51,696 nucleotides of DNA. Source: Candidatus Gastranaerophilales bacterium. Lineage in GTDB: Bacteria; Cyanobacteriota; Vampirovibrionia; Gastranaerophilales; Gastranaerophilaceae. Shown here piece after piece: positions 7,317-15,188 of the stretch (within the stretch, counting starts at the first letter, position 1; every line of letters starts with the position of its first letter). The notes below the pieces were generated by a model that worked only from the letters and a program-made list of their open reading frames with translations, was not told where the DNA came from and did no database searches. The DNA lies in the NCBI GenBank assembly GCA_944324455.1, contig CALUWJ010000013.1, positions 1 through 51,696 of the forward strand, written 5' to 3'. Position numbers and translations under genes: made by a program.

Positions 7317-8576
7317 GTGGGTTTTTATAGCCAAAAAACGGACATTAGCGTGGATTTTAAGAAAGAAAATATTTTTTATAATAAAAATATTAACGTGCTT
7401 GTTTCAACATTGGAACAAGCTTTGAAAAGCGCTATGGAAACTTTTTGGGAATTAGATTGCATAGTTCGTTTATTAGCTTTAAATGATTTTAAAAATTTAA
7501 GAGATGAATTCTTAATTAAAAATATAGATTTTTTCTCCGGACAAATAAAAGTTGAGGCCGATAAAGCTGTTGTTATAAGGCTTTGCAAAAATTTTATTAA
7601 AAATCATCTGGATTTAACTTTAGATAATTCAAAAAAAGATTTTAACTTAAAAAAACTAACTGCGCTTGAAATAAAAATTTTAAACAGTTTTTGCGAATTT
7701 ATTTATAAAAAATTAAAACCTGCGCTAAAATCAACAAAAGAAATAAAATCAAGCGAAAAAAGCGAAAAAAACGTTAATTTTATCTTTAATGTAATGTCTG
7801 ATAATTCAAACGTATCAGTTATTATGATTTCCATTCCTTTAGACAGATTGCAATTTGTTGATTTAAAAAAAATAAAAGCCTTTGATGACACTGATTTTAT
7901 AAATTCACAAACAACAGTTAAAGTTAGAGCAGGAAGCTCTAAAATAACACTTGAAGAACTTAAAAATTTAACTTGCGAAGATATTATTCTTTTAGAAAAC
8001 AGTAAATATGATAAGTTAACTTTAATTTCAGGCGATTTAAAAAAAGATTTCAAGGTAAAAGTTAATCCCGATATGATAATTAATCTTAATCAGGAAGAAA
8101 ACGAAGAAATAAATTATGAAATAAATAATGAGGTAGAAATGGAAAAAAATCTCTGGGACGATATACAAGTTGAAATAAATGCAGAATTTGACAAAGTCAA
8201 AATGACTATTGGTGAATTAAAACAAATTACACAAGGTCAAATTGTCGATTTAGGCTCTGTTTTTGAAAATGAGATTTCTTTATATGTTGAAGAAAAAAAG
8301 GTTGCAAAGGGGGATTTAATTATCATTAACGATAGATACGCTGTAAGATTAAATGAAATATTAAGTACACCCAAACCAAATCCTATACCAAAACCACAAC
8401 CGCAAAGACCTCAACAACCGGCTCAACAAAGAGCACCACAACAAAGACCTCAGCCTCAAGCGCAAGCTCAAAGACCTCAGCCTCAAGCGCAAAACCAACC
8501 ACAACCGCAAGCGCAAAAGGCGCAAACTTCAAAAGTAGTGGATGAAGAATTTGACTATTCAGATTTTGAAAAGTAA
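7317..8576 (+). CDS. Flagellar motor switch protein, FliM/FliN-like with two SpoA domains
   Basis: The C-ring component would bind the rotor and export gate. Residues about 1-190 are a FliM-like middle region without recognisable CheC motifs. Two SpoA (FliN/FliM C-terminal) folds follow: about 198-255 (VKVRAGSSKITLEELKNL, KVKVNPDMIINL) and about 278-345 (VEINAEFDKVKMTIGELKQI, DLGS, YAVRLNEIL). A proline/glutamine-rich tail of about 55 residues (357-410) ends in an acidic FDYSDFEK. Tandem SpoA domains in one chain resemble FliY or a FliM-FliN fusion. First gene of fliO-P-Q-R, 13 nt before fliO. The GTG start has no ribosome binding site and is uncertain. Confidence 0.82.
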   Translation: MGFYSQKTDISVDFKKENIFYNKNINVLVSTLEQALKSAMETFWELDCIVRLLALNDFKNLRDEFLIKNIDFFSGQIKVEADKAVVIRLCKNFIKNHLDLTLDNSKKDFNLKKLTALEIKILNSFCEFIYKKLKPALKSTKEIKSSEKSEKNVNFIFNVMSDNSNVSVIMISIPLDRLQFVDLKKIKAFDDTDFINSQTTVKVRAGSSKITLEELKNLTCEDIILLENSKYDKLTLISGDLKKDFKVKVNPDMIINLNQEENEEINYEINNEVEMEKNLWDDIQVEINAEFDKVKMTIGELKQITQGQIVDLGSVFENEISLYVEEKKVAKGDLIIINDRYAVRLNEILSTPKPNPIPKPQPQRPQQPAQQRAPQQRPQPQAQAQRPQPQAQNQPQPQAQKAQTSKVVDEEFDYSDFEK

Positions 8577-8589
8577 TAAGGAATAAAAA

Positions 8590-9165
8590 ATGATAACATA
8601 TATAACAGCTTTTATATTTTATACTCTGGCAATGATAGGAATTTTAATTGTCGGTTATATTGTTTATAAAAAAACTATTTTAACATCCAAAAAAGACAAT
8701 AAAGGCATGATAAAAGTTATTGATTCTCTGCCTATCGGCCCTAAAAAAACATTGTTAGTAGTAAAAATTCGAAATGAAAAATTTTTGATTGCCTCAGGCG
8801 CCGAGCACACAACATTTTTATCAAAATTAGCTGATGATGAAAATAAAGTTAATTCAAAAAACTCCAAACAAACTACACAAAATATTAATAAAAATCTTGA
8901 TTTAATTCCATCAAAACAAGATTATGAAGATTTTAAAAATTTGGAAATCAACGAATTTAAAGAAAAATCTCAACCACGCTTTGATGATATTGAAAGATTA
9001 AAACTAGAAAAATTACAAAAACAATTTAATCAATTATATACAAAAGCAACGCAAAATCCAGCTATTAAAGATATAAACGGATTTCACAGAGGTTCTCAAA
9101 GAAAAGAGATTTTAAGAGAATTATTAAATGATTTAAACAAACAAGAGGCAAATTTTAATGGATAA
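8590..9165 (+). CDS. fliO: Flagellar biosynthetic protein FliO
   Basis: Assists assembly of the FliP-FliR export gate in the inner membrane. There is one membrane helix (about 5-27), a short basic cytoplasmic loop, then the FliO-type domain with IDSLPIGPKKTLLVVKI and a short helix after FLIASGAEHTTFLSKL. The remaining 110 residues are a charged, helical, linker-like tail (191 aa overall, within the variable size range of FliO). It sits between the switch protein and fliP, as in many flagellar operons, and overlaps fliP by 8 nt. AAGGAATAAAA precedes the ATG. Confidence 0.85.
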   Translation: MITYITAFIFYTLAMIGILIVGYIVYKKTILTSKKDNKGMIKVIDSLPIGPKKTLLVVKIRNEKFLIASGAEHTTFLSKLADDENKVNSKNSKQTTQNINKNLDLIPSKQDYEDFKNLEINEFKEKSQPRFDDIERLKLEKLQKQFNQLYTKATQNPAIKDINGFHRGSQRKEILRELLNDLNKQEANFNG

Positions 9166-9799
9166 TTTATTAAAAGATATTAATCCTGTTATTCAACTGT
9201 TAATTGTAATGGCGTCATTTTCGCTATTACCTTTTATATTTGTTTCAATGACTCCTTTTTTAAGGTTTACGGTTGTTTTTTCAATGCTTAAAACTGCCAT
9301 GGGTACAAATTCAGTACCACCTGCAATAACTTTAATTGGTTTATCTTTAATTTTAACAATTTATACTATGGCACCTGTGTTTGACAATATGTATAAGGCA
9401 TATCAAGTACCTTATCAAAAAAATCAAAATGTTATCGAAGCACTAAATGCAAGCTCTAAACCATTAAAAGAATTTATGTTAAAGCAAACAAGGCAGTCCG
9501 ATTTAGCATTTTTTGTTGAAAAAACAAGACGCTATGCGCCTAAAACCCCTGATGAATTAACTTTATGGGAAGTAGCACCTGCCTATATTATTTCTGAACT
9601 TAAAACGGCTTTTGAGATAGGATTTATAATATATATTCCTTTCATAGTTCTCGACTTAGTTGTGGCAAATATTCTATTGGCGCTGGGTATGTTTATGTTA
9701 TCGCCTCAAATTGTATCAACTCCTTTTAAATTATTGATATTTATTGCGGTAGATGGATGGAGCTTAATTGTTAAAGGACTTGTGGAGAGTTTTAACTAA
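9158..9799 (+). CDS. fliP: Flagellar biosynthetic protein FliP
   Basis: Core subunit of the FliP5FliQ4FliR1 export gate. The 213 residues carry the family signature MTPFLRFTVVFSMLKTAMG near residue 32-50, followed by PPAITLIGLSLILT, and a second pair of membrane segments at about 150-210. It lacks the cleaved signal sequence that extends enterobacterial FliP. Its last base is the first base of the fliQ start codon (TAATG), indicating coupled translation. Confidence 0.96.
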   Translation: MDNLLKDINPVIQLLIVMASFSLLPFIFVSMTPFLRFTVVFSMLKTAMGTNSVPPAITLIGLSLILTIYTMAPVFDNMYKAYQVPYQKNQNVIEALNASSKPLKEFMLKQTRQSDLAFFVEKTRRYAPKTPDELTLWEVAPAYIISELKTAFEIGFIIYIPFIVLDLVVANILLALGMFMLSPQIVSTPFKLLIFIAVDGWSLIVKGLVESFN

Positions 9800-10293
9800 T
9801 GGAATTATTAATAGAATTTTTAGCAAAAGGTTTTATGGTTATGCTTGCAATAAGCATGCCTTGCGTATTAGTTGCAGCTGCTGTCGGGCTTGTTGTCGGC
9901 ATCTTGCAAGCTGTTACACAAGTTCAAGAACAAACTATTGCAGCAGCACCTAAAATCGTGCTTGTATTTTTATCTATTGTTATTTTGGGCGGATATTTTA
10001 TAAAAATTTTAACAAATTACTTTTTTGAAGGCACACATCTAGCCTTTGAAATTGTCCCTAAAAATGAAACTTATGTGCTTCCGTCCGATTATTATAAATA
10101 TACTCGCCCTTTTAGCATTGAAATGCAAGATAAAATAGATACAAATAAAGGTTTAAATAAAGCTTTAATTAATCAAGGTAATATTCCTTGGGATAAAAAA
10201 GCAACAAAACATTCTATTTATGTTAAATCAAAACAAACACCTACAAGCGAACCAAATTTTATAGAAAAAATGAAAATACAGAGCAGAAATTAA
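9799..10293 (+). CDS. fliQ: Flagellar biosynthetic protein FliQ with long C-terminal extension
   Basis: Residues 1-88 are a complete FliQ: two membrane helices with LVAAAVGLVVGILQAVTQVQ and QTIAAAPKIVLVFLSI between them. FliQ is normally about 89 residues. This one continues for a further 75 hydrophilic residues (from about 90: FEIVPKNETYVLPSDYYKYT and onwards) that I cannot assign. The open frame is continuous and followed by a proper ribosome binding site for fliR, so it is not an obvious sequencing frameshift. The extension would be placed on one face of the inner membrane beside the export gate. Confidence 0.92.
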   Translation: MELLIEFLAKGFMVMLAISMPCVLVAAAVGLVVGILQAVTQVQEQTIAAAPKIVLVFLSIVILGGYFIKILTNYFFEGTHLAFEIVPKNETYVLPSDYYKYTRPFSIEMQDKIDTNKGLNKALINQGNIPWDKKATKHSIYVKSKQTPTSEPNFIEKMKIQSRN

Positions 10294-10305
10294 AAGGGGT
10301 AAAAA

Positions 10306-11085
10306 TTGGAAGAAATTTTAAAACAATTTGCAACTCTTTTTCCTGAAATTAACGGCGTTTTTGGTGCAGGAATAATGATTTTTTTGCGCCTTGCAGGATT
10401 AATGCGCCTTGCTCCTGTTTTATCAAAAAGCGAAATCCCTTCAATGGTTCGTCTATCATTTGCTATTATTTGTACAATCATTTTAACGGGCGTTTTAAAA
10501 CCGACTGCACCGCCTGATGGAACACCTATATTTCTTTGTATGTTTTTAAATTTTGTTTTTGGAGCAATAATCGGTTTTGTAGCAAATTGTATTTTAGCTG
10601 CAATTTTAACAGGCGGAGATATGATAAATACACAAATGGGTTTATCTTCTGCTATGATTATGGATCCAAGCACAAAAAGCCAAGTCAGCGTTATGGCAAA
10701 CTTTTTTTCCGTTTTATCTATTATAATTTTTATGTATTCAGGCGGAATGTATTGGCTTTTTAATGCTTTTATAAAAAGCTTTGAACTATATCCTATGTAT
10801 AGCGTTAATTTTCATTTTGAAAATATTATAAATATACAATATTTAGGTGAAATCACAGGTAATATTTTATTTATGGGGCTTCATATTGCAGGACCTATTT
10901 TACTTGCCACATTAGGACAAGATTTAATTTTAGGTATTATATCTAAAACAGCACCGCAAGTTAATGTATTTTCATTGAGCTTCTTATTCAAACCCGTAAT
11001 GGGAGCTTTTATACTTATAGTAATTCTGCCTATGTTAATCAATGTCATCACTGATTATCTGGTTTCTTTTGCGGGAATTTTTTAG
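10306..11085 (+). CDS. fliR: Flagellar biosynthetic protein FliR
   Basis: Single-copy subunit closing the export gate. The 259 residues have six or so membrane segments. Family features include RLAGLMRLAPVLSKSEIPSM near residues 27-46, MINTQMGLSSAMIMDP near 105-120 and a final hydrophobic helix. TTG start, with AAAAGGGG about 8 nt upstream. flhB and flhA, which often follow, are absent here. The 3' end overlaps the convergent bioY by 51 bp. Confidence 0.95.
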   Translation: MEEILKQFATLFPEINGVFGAGIMIFLRLAGLMRLAPVLSKSEIPSMVRLSFAIICTIILTGVLKPTAPPDGTPIFLCMFLNFVFGAIIGFVANCILAAILTGGDMINTQMGLSSAMIMDPSTKSQVSVMANFFSVLSIIIFMYSGGMYWLFNAFIKSFELYPMYSVNFHFENIINIQYLGEITGNILFMGLHIAGPILLATLGQDLILGIISKTAPQVNVFSLSFLFKPVMGAFILIVILPMLINVITDYLVSFAGIF

Positions 11086-11763
11086 TTTTTTTCTTGAACT
11101 GGTTTTAGGCTTCATACAAATCCATAAAACATCTTTAATATAAGGTGAAATTGCCATAATTATTAGCGAAAAAATAATGTCATAAATTATTTTATTTACG
11201 GTTACAACATTTGCAATAGGAAAAATTAAATTAAAATCTATAACTTTAAATAGAGCAAGAATAATGCAATATATAAAACCGCATAAATGTATAGATATTA
11301 CCCCCAAAAGGCCGGCCAAAAGCCTTGATTTAAAAGAATTGCTAAGGTGTAAAACAGTACCCGAAATAAAAATTGCAAACACAAAACCTATAAAATATCC
11401 AAAAAGATAATTTTGAATATATTCAAGCCCTCCGCCGAAAACAAAAATCGGCCAAATAAAAAAACCGACCATAAGATAAAGCGTAAACATTATCAATGAA
11501 TAATATTTACCCAAAATATAGATTATGAACATCATAATCGGTATTTGAGGTGTGTATAAAATAAGTTTTGTATATGTAGTTAAGCCTTCATCCGAACTAA
11601 ATTTAAACCATGGATGAGTTATTGTAATTTGAGTAAATGTAGCAATAATTAACAATAGAAAACACAATGCACAAACAACCAAAGTGCCTATGGTTAATGG
11701 CGTCGGTTCTCCTTTGTATATATATTGATTAAATATATCTTTATATCGTTTATTTATCATCAT
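11035..11763 (-). CDS. BioY-family membrane protein (biotin ECF transporter S component)
   Basis: Six hydrophobic segments and the central BioY-like stretch YLMVGFFIWPIFVFGGGLEY followed by LFGYFIGFVFAIFISG, then LAGLLGVISIHLCGFIYCI. This is how BioY reads in cyanobacteria-like genomes. It would bind biotin in the membrane, alone or with an ECF energising module not present in this window. There is a long basic, Ser/Lys-rich cytoplasmic tail (about 215-242). The start lies inside the end of rimI (14-nt overlap), so it is co-transcribed with rimI. Confidence 0.82.
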   Translation of the reverse strand: MMINKRYKDIFNQYIYKGEPTPLTIGTLVVCALCFLLLIIATFTQITITHPWFKFSSDEGLTTYTKLILYTPQIPIMMFIIYILGKYYSLIMFTLYLMVGFFIWPIFVFGGGLEYIQNYLFGYFIGFVFAIFISGTVLHLSNSFKSRLLAGLLGVISIHLCGFIYCIILALFKVIDFNLIFPIANVVTVNKIIYDIIFSLIIMAISPYIKDVLWICMKPKTSSRKKLKNSRKRNQIISDDID

Positions 11764-12271
11764 TATTTTTCGTTAATTCTTTTCCAATTCTATCATATAA
11801 ATCTTTATATTTTTTATTAAAAATATTTTCACTCCACATAATTAAAGCATCTTCATTATTATCTTGATAATATTTTTTTCTAACCCCTAAGGATTTAAAA
11901 CCAAATTTTTTATATAGATGTATTGCTTTAGAATTTGAAACACGAACTTCAAGCGTAATATATTTTATTTTATTTTTATAACATTCGTCAATAGAAGATA
12001 ACAATAAAACATGTGCAAGTTTTTTATTTTGATAATGAGGATGTACGGATAAATTTGTAATATGAGCTTCATCCATAATTTTCCATATCCCCATATAGCC
12101 TACGCATTTGCCTGTTTCAGTCAGAATACATCTATATGAAGAAATTTTATTACTTAATTCTGTTAAAAATGACTCACGAGACCAATGATGTTCTCCATAG
12201 CACATTTCTTCAATTTGAAGAACATCATCAACATTTTCGTGAGTCATTTTTTTAATTTTAAACTTTGTCAT
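11750..12271 (-). CDS. rimI: GNAT acetyltransferase, RimI-like
   Basis: Probably acetylates the N-terminal alanine of ribosomal protein S18. It has the GNAT fold, with the acetyl-CoA-binding region at about 75-100 (ITNLSVHPHYQNKKLAHVLL) and the RimI hallmark ITLEVRVSNSKAIHLYKKFG at about 115-135. The pyrophosphate loop reads QNKKLA in place of the usual QGxGxG, a common relaxation. At 173 residues it is slightly longer than RimI (about 150), with a charged C-terminal tail. It overlaps the downstream bioY. Confidence 0.86.
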   Translation of the reverse strand: MTKFKIKKMTHENVDDVLQIEEMCYGEHHWSRESFLTELSNKISSYRCILTETGKCVGYMGIWKIMDEAHITNLSVHPHYQNKKLAHVLLLSSIDECYKNKIKYITLEVRVSNSKAIHLYKKFGFKSLGVRKKYYQDNNEDALIMWSENIFNKKYKDLYDRIGKELTKNNDDK

Positions 12272-12302
12272 GCCATTATGTTAGCATAAAAAATATATTT
12301 AA

Positions 12303-12746
12303 TTAAAATGTTTCGGATAATTTAAATGCTTGATGTTCAACATGAGCATCAAAATCCATTAAACCGCGATTTAATTGAGAATATTTTGCATCTTTTGAAT
12401 TAAATTTTTCTTTTAAAAATTCATAAGAAACTTTTGGATCGCATTGTTCACCGCATGTAAATAAATCTACTGCAGCATAACCGTATTCAGGCCACGTATG
12501 GATGGCTAAATGACTTTCTGAGATAATAACAACGCCCGACACACCATGCGGAGCAAATAAATGAAAGCATTTATTAACAATTGTAGCGCCGCATTCAAGG
12601 GCAGCTTCCATCATATATTTTTCAACCAATTTTGGATTGTTTAAAACATTTGGGTCACATTCAAAAAATTCAGCCAGTATATGTCTTCCAAGATATTGTT
12701 GTTTTTCTTGCGCTGTTACATTTGCGATAGGTGTCATTATTGCCAA
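12303..12746 (-). CDS. speD: S-adenosylmethionine decarboxylase proenzyme
   Basis: Makes decarboxylated SAM, the aminopropyl donor for spermidine, using a pyruvoyl group formed by self-cleavage. It is the short prokaryotic class: LGRHILAEF at the beginning, the cleavage region SGVVIISESHLAIHTWPEYG (processing between Glu and Ser), then AAVDLFTCG with the catalytic cysteine. The start is a TTG at 12746 because AAGGGGG sits 8 nt upstream of it. A longer frame from a TTG at 12791 has no ribosome binding site. About 147 aa. No spermidine synthase is nearby. Confidence 0.95.
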   Translation of the reverse strand: MAIMTPIANVTAQEKQQYLGRHILAEFFECDPNVLNNPKLVEKYMMEAALECGATIVNKCFHLFAPHGVSGVVIISESHLAIHTWPEYGYAAVDLFTCGEQCDPKVSYEFLKEKFNSKDAKYSQLNRGLMDFDAHVEHQAFKLSETF

Positions 12747-12839
12747 TTCATATTCCCCCTTATAGTTATCTGTAAATTTCGTCCAAGACAAATATACAAT
12801 ATATCAAAAAAAACAACAATAGTAAAAATTGACTAATTT

Positions 12840-13196
12840 TTTAATAATTTTTAACATTTGGTAATATCCCCAAACGAGCGAACTTTAGTTTGCAGGGCAA
12901 ACTTAGTGAGAGAAGTTTGGGGCATAGGTGTGTGCAGCTCGTGACGGCAGTCCGTTGAGGACTGGCGGACAGAGCGGATACCGTACCTTTTGAAGTTTTT
13001 TTCTTACTCCGACGGAGTTAGAAAAAAACGAGAAAGGCACAAGGTGTGTGAAGCACGCAGGCAGGAGCGTTGAGCTCGTGCCAAGTGCGGATACCGTACC
13101 AAAGCGACGTAGAAATTTGCACGTAGTGCAAATTTTACAGGAGCATACATGTAAAGCAAGCGTGGAGCTTTGGCGCAAAGCACAAAATCTATACTA
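12840..13196 (+). repeat. Dispersed-repeat island (two or more partial copies)
   Basis: A gene-free stretch with much higher G+C than its surroundings. The first copy (about 12877-12988) runs from GCGAACTTTAGTTTGCAGGG through GGCATAGGTGTGTG to GGATACCGTACC. The second (about 13010-13100) has a T/A-rich hairpin (TTTTTTTCTTACTCC and complement), then AAGGCACAAGGTGTGTG and again GGATACCGTACC. A third fragment (13150-13186) matches GCAAGCGTGGAGC...GCGCAAAGCAC of the tRNA array. The same family lies in the array at 1-1100 and inside rnpB. Short open frames here are not convincing genes. Confidence 0.8.
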
Positions 13197-13240
13197 AATA
13201 CCTTTTTGGCTCTAATTCTTTTTATATAACTCTACGCACC

Positions 13241-14467
13241 CTATTCATATCTCAAAGCGTCAATCGGGTTTAATAGTGATGCCTTATAAGCAGGATAATA
13301 ACCAAAACCTATACCGACAAGCCCTGAAAAACCAAAAGACAATAATATCGGAGAAATTGAAATAACAATTGCAGTTTCAAATAAAACACCAATTAAAAGT
13401 GCAATTATAATTCCTGCAATAACCCCAATTAAACCGCCAATTAAAGATAAAACCAAAGCTTCAATCAAAAACTGCATTCTAATATCCTGCGCTCTTGCTC
13501 CGATTGCCATTCTGATACCTATTTCTTTTGTCCGTTCTGTTACAGATACAAGCATGATATTCATAATACCAATGCCACCGACAACCAAAGAAACAGAGGC
13601 AATAGAGGCCAATAAAATAGCAAAAGTCTGAACAGTGGATTTCATTTTTTCTTGAAATTCTGCACTATTTCTTATTTCAAAATCATTTTCTTTTAATTTA
13701 CCAAGATTATGACGTCTTCTTAAAATTTCTTCTATATCCTGTTCGGCAATTTCCGCGTCTTCTATAGATGCTGCTTTTACAATAATTTGATTAACAGACC
13801 CCGGAAAATCTGTACCAAAAATCTTTCTTTGTGCCGTTGTTAGAGGAATAAAAATAATATCATCTTGATCCATAGGCCCCATTTGACCTTTAGATTTTAG
13901 AGTTCCTATAATTTTAAATGGAACATTCCCTATTCTTATGGTTTTATTAAGTGAATTTACATCTCCAAACAATTCTTTTTCAACAGTTGAACCAATCAAA
14001 GCAACCTTAGCAGCACTTCTATCATCTTCTTTGGTAAAGGGTCTACCCATGTTGATTTCATAATTTTTTACATATAAATATGGCGTTGTAACGCCATAAA
14101 TCTGAGTTTGCCAATTTTGATTACCATACATAACTTGTTTTGATGAACTCATCAAAGGAGCAACCGCTTCAATCCCTCTTGCTTGTTTTTGAATAGCTTC
14201 AGAATCTTTCACGCTCAAGGTTGGTTTTGTACCCATACCCATAGAAACACCGCCTGTTTTTGCAGTGGCTGAGCGTATTGTTAAAAGGTTTGAACCCATA
14301 GACTCCATGTTTTCCTGAACTTGTTTATTTGCGCCTGACCCTATCGCAAGCATAATAATTACGGCACCAACGCCGATAATAATCCCTAAAGACGTTAAAG
14401 CCGAGCGCATTTTATTAACTTTTAGAGAATTTAGTGCTATGGATAATGTAGATTTAAAATCAATCAT
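13241..14467 (-). CDS. MacB-type ABC transporter permease
   Basis: Membrane subunit of a tripartite efflux pump. The N-terminal helix contains MRSALTSLGIIIGVGAVIIM (about 21-40). A large periplasmic domain (about 45-280) follows, then three C-terminal helices with the FtsX/MacB motif GIMNIMLVSVTERTKEIGIR (about 302-321). At 408 residues it is the normal length for the separate-permease form, where the ATPase is a different chain. Last gene of the tolC-macA-ATPase-permease operon; 2 nt separate it from the ATPase gene. Confidence 0.94.
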   Translation of the reverse strand: MIDFKSTLSIALNSLKVNKMRSALTSLGIIIGVGAVIIMLAIGSGANKQVQENMESMGSNLLTIRSATAKTGGVSMGMGTKPTLSVKDSEAIQKQARGIEAVAPLMSSSKQVMYGNQNWQTQIYGVTTPYLYVKNYEINMGRPFTKEDDRSAAKVALIGSTVEKELFGDVNSLNKTIRIGNVPFKIIGTLKSKGQMGPMDQDDIIFIPLTTAQRKIFGTDFPGSVNQIIVKAASIEDAEIAEQDIEEILRRRHNLGKLKENDFEIRNSAEFQEKMKSTVQTFAILLASIASVSLVVGGIGIMNIMLVSVTERTKEIGIRMAIGARAQDIRMQFLIEALVLSLIGGLIGVIAGIIIALLIGVLFETAIVISISPILLSFGFSGLVGIGFGYYPAYKASLLNPIDALRYE

Positions 14468-14469
14468 TT

Positions 14470-15186
14470 TTAAGTTTCTCTGTTTCTATGTTTCATCCAT
14501 TCATCTTTTAACATGTCTGAGACTATTTTGCCATCTTTAAATTTTATAATTCTTTTTGTATATTCAGCAATATCAGGTTCATGGGTAACTAATACAACAG
14601 TTTTTCCAAGATTTTTGTTGAGATTAACAAAAAATTCCATAACATCAATACTTGTTTTAGTATCAAGGTTTCCTGTCGGCTCATCAGCCAAAATTAAAGG
14701 GGCATCATTTACTATTGCTCTTGCTATTGCAACCCTTTGTTGTTGACCGCCTGACATTTGAGAAGGCATATTATTTTCTTTTTTATCTAATCCTACGATT
14801 TTTAGGGCTTCTCTTGCTCTTTTATATCTTTCTTCTTCGGGAATTCCTTTATATATCATAGGTAAACATACATTATCTATGGCTGATGTTCTTGAAATAA
14901 GATTAAAACCTTGAAAAACAAAGCCAATTTTATTATTTCTGATATCAGATAATTCATCGCTATTTAGGGAAAATACATCCAATCCATCAAGATGATATTG
15001 CCCTGATGTGGGTCTATCAAGAGTTCCAAGCATGTTCATACAAGTTGATTTTCCTGAACCTGATGTACCCATGATTGCAACAAATTCACCTTCTTCAATG
15101 GAAAATGAAACATCATGTAAAGCATAAAATGTTTCATCGCCCATTTGATAAGTTCTTATTGCGTTTTTTACTTCAATTAATGCCAT
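14470..15186 (-). CDS. MacB/LolD-type ABC transporter ATP-binding protein
   Basis: Powers the adjacent permease. The Walker A motif is GTSGSGKST (about 40-48), the Q-loop falls in GFVFQGFNL, the signature is MSGGQQQR (about 143-150), Walker B is LILADEPTGNLD (about 160-171) and the H-loop is LVTHEP. Its length of 238 residues and the EEGEFVAIMG entry are typical of the MacB/LolD/FtsE group. It lies between macA and the permease with 2-nt gaps on both sides. Confidence 0.95.
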   Translation of the reverse strand: MALIEVKNAIRTYQMGDETFYALHDVSFSIEEGEFVAIMGTSGSGKSTCMNMLGTLDRPTSGQYHLDGLDVFSLNSDELSDIRNNKIGFVFQGFNLISRTSAIDNVCLPMIYKGIPEEERYKRAREALKIVGLDKKENNMPSQMSGGQQQRVAIARAIVNDAPLILADEPTGNLDTKTSIDVMEFFVNLNKNLGKTVVLVTHEPDIAEYTKRIIKFKDGKIVSDMLKDEWMKHRNRET

Positions 15187-15188
15187 AA

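Noticed and set aside
9768-9953. 61-residue open frame overlapping fliP and fliQ
   Set aside because: Out-of-frame shadow of the clear fliP/fliQ coding sequence.
12903-13178. 91-residue minus-strand open frame
   Set aside because: Lies wholly in the dispersed-repeat island and resembles the array translations; no independent coding signal.
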